In this document: positions 62,755 to 64,000 of the stretch, one piece after another
How the letters are laid out: each line of letters starts with the position of its first letter
How positions within the stretch are numbered: the stretch's first letter is position 1
Assembly: GCA_947034895.1 (NCBI GenBank)
Contig: OX344761.1
Location: forward strand, 26,982,863-27,046,862
Direction of reading: 5' to 3'
Length of the DNA: 64,000 nucleotides
Source of the DNA: Rhytidiadelphus loreus
Taxonomy: Eukaryota > Streptophyta > Bryopsida > Hypnales > Hylocomiaceae
Program-made: the position numbers and the translations under genes
Notes under the pieces: model-generated
What the model saw: the letters and a program-made list of their open reading frames with translations, nothing else
Database searches by the model: none
Told to the model about the DNA's origin: nothing

Positions 62755-63088
62755 CTGGGCTCATCAGTGCTGCACGACCTTGAAGAGCGCACATGGAAGT
62801 CAAAATGTTGGACCGGTAGATCCTTTCCAAATCAAGGCGGGAAACGAGAGCTCCAGAATCCAACCCAATGTATTCTTGCAATCCCTCGCTCAACGTTGCT
62901 TCTTCTTTTGGAACAAACGTGAACGAGCCGAGCAGTGGCGATCGAGGAGTGTGGATACCGTCGCGTCGGTCGTTGCTAGCACCTGTGGAATGTGAGGCGC
63001 TTGAAGATTCGTCATAGTTCTTGATTTTCTCTCCAGGTATGATTTGTTCCAATCCTATTCGCCAGAGGTACAGGCTTTCACGGACAAT
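62755..63088 (-). CDS. Possible internal exon, unknown protein
   Basis: An open stretch of about 110 codons reads SLYLWRIGLEQIIPGEKIKN, then a Ser-rich region, then LDSGALVSRLDLERIYRSNI and LQGRAALMSPG. It ends in a good donor (AGCCCAG/GTAGGATC) at 62754. There is no ATG in a sensible place and I could not place neighbouring exons. It could be one exon of a gene that extends beyond 63.1 kb. Product unknown. Confidence 0.3.
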
Positions 63089-63602
63089 TCAGTATTTCCA
63101 TTAGATTATAGAATGTTCAGAGGAGCAATGACATGTCAATTGAATCCAGCCGTGACGAATGAGCGGAAGGTCACTTTCTCTAATCATTTGATTGTCCTCC
63201 CTTAAGAAGTTGTTAGTTTGATACTGAAACATCAATTGAGTAACGTGTAAGTGCTAGTTGGTGAAGGAGGATTCTTGCGTGCAATGCTGAACTAGTATGA
63301 AATGTGCCCACATAAGTTTTCTTGTGTTGAAGGTACTACTGTAAACGTCAGTGTGCATCCCAGTTGCAAAGGCCGTCCATAAATATGTTCTCCTGAGTGG
63401 AGACCGTAACTGTTCACTGCGCCACTGGACAAAGCAACGAAGTCATATGCCGCAGTGGTGCAGTCGTCGCCGTATCGTACATTATACGGCCGTATACTAC
63501 GTGTATTGACTTTCGTACGTAGTGAATGTTATATTCTGGATCCCTAAATCCGCGATAGTAGATGATGTCCTCTTACTTCTATCGACTGATCTGTCGTTCG
63601 AA

Positions 63603-63832
63603 ACATCGGGAGATATCCCGCTGTCAAGAACTCTCCACGAGAGATGTCCCGTTCTAACGATCGGTAGACGTCCCGTTGTTTTCATCGGGAGATGTCCCGT
63701 TCTAACCAGCGGGAGATCTCCCGTTGTTTGTAGAGGGAGGAGTCCTGTTCTAACCAGCGGGAGATATCCCGTTGTTTCCAGAGGTAGATCTCCTGTTCTT
63801 ACCAGCGGGAGACCTCCCGTTGTTACCACCTG
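63603..63832. repeat. 24-bp palindrome tandem array
   Basis: About nine units of the type AGCGGGAGATCTCCCGTTGT plus TACC. Adjacent units alternate between a TTGTT and a TTCTAAC ending, giving a 48 bp higher-order period. The minus-strand ORF across it (repeated VRTGDLPLETTG) is a by-product. Confidence 0.9.
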
Positions 63833-64000
63833 CAATTGACTTGATGTCAAGCATATGTCCACAATCCTAATGGGAAACTTCTGTTGTTACCTATGTTGGG
63901 GCTGTCCATTCCATTTCTGTTTCTTCCTCGTTCTTCTCTTTCTCTGGTAGTGGGTCACATGGTATCCATGCACGTCGTTTATCCACCAACGTTTACACAA

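Noticed and set aside
63603..63832. CRISPR-like array
   Set aside because: Units are directly adjacent, both halves are palindromic, and there are no unique spacers. The window is eukaryotic.
63497..63862. ORFs on both strands with a repeated TGDLPL-type motif
   Set aside because: They follow from the 24/48 bp palindrome array, whose period is a multiple of three.

Overview
The window looks like nuclear DNA from a green plant: a land plant or a streptophyte alga. I cannot name the species. The evidence is a complete 12-exon methionine aminopeptidase 2 gene with plant-like sequence and plant-sized GT-AG introns, two short interstitial arrays of the plant-type telomere repeat CCCTAAA, and several plant-style non-autonomous DNA transposons (CACTA-like, Stowaway-like). 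Gene-bearing islands of higher GC (about 4.7-8.5, 29-33.9, 46-55 and 61.4-64 kb) sit in very AT-rich DNA made mostly of old repeats.

Layout. 1-4.7 kb is AT-rich and holds a foldback element and copy A of a dispersed repeat (R1). At 4.85-6.67 kb on the + strand is a two-exon gene for a 316-residue protein with an N-terminal membrane anchor and no family I recognise. Its TATA box and 5' UTR lie in the end of R1. 8.5-18.8 kb holds degenerate tandem repeats, a 400 bp foldback, a minisatellite and a 334 bp (AATG)n array. 18.85-21.3 kb is R1 copy B, carrying a nested CACTA-like element and a TTAA-flanked MITE. 21.4-24.3 kb is a second CACTA-like element. 27.5-29.2 kb is a cluster of TTAA MITEs just downstream of MetAP2 (29.45-33.2 kb, - strand). 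34.1-45.6 kb holds a Stowaway-like element, a dead Tc1/mariner transposase and a second group of TTAA and other MITEs.

The most unusual part is 45.6-53.9 kb. A five-exon - strand gene (53215 to 47659, about 1,600 codons) joins an N-terminal region with a possible ParB-like motif, an acidic repeat linker and a C-terminal FCP1/NIF-type HAD phosphatase domain. The exon phases fit, but the reading frame carries four in-frame TAG codons and one 4-bp microsatellite frameshift. A second, active-site-less phosphatase-like ORF lies just downstream. Across this locus, in introns, exons, flanks and tandem arrays with periods of about 60, 76 and (at 63.6 kb) 24 bp, recurs a short palindrome of the form CGGGAG-N2-CTCCCG. 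I regard this palindrome family and its link to the large gene as the best candidate for an undescribed system.

55-61 kb is again AT-rich with MITEs. 61.4-64 kb has interstitial telomere repeats, a possible exon and the 24-bp palindrome array. I see no rRNA, tRNA or CRISPR array.
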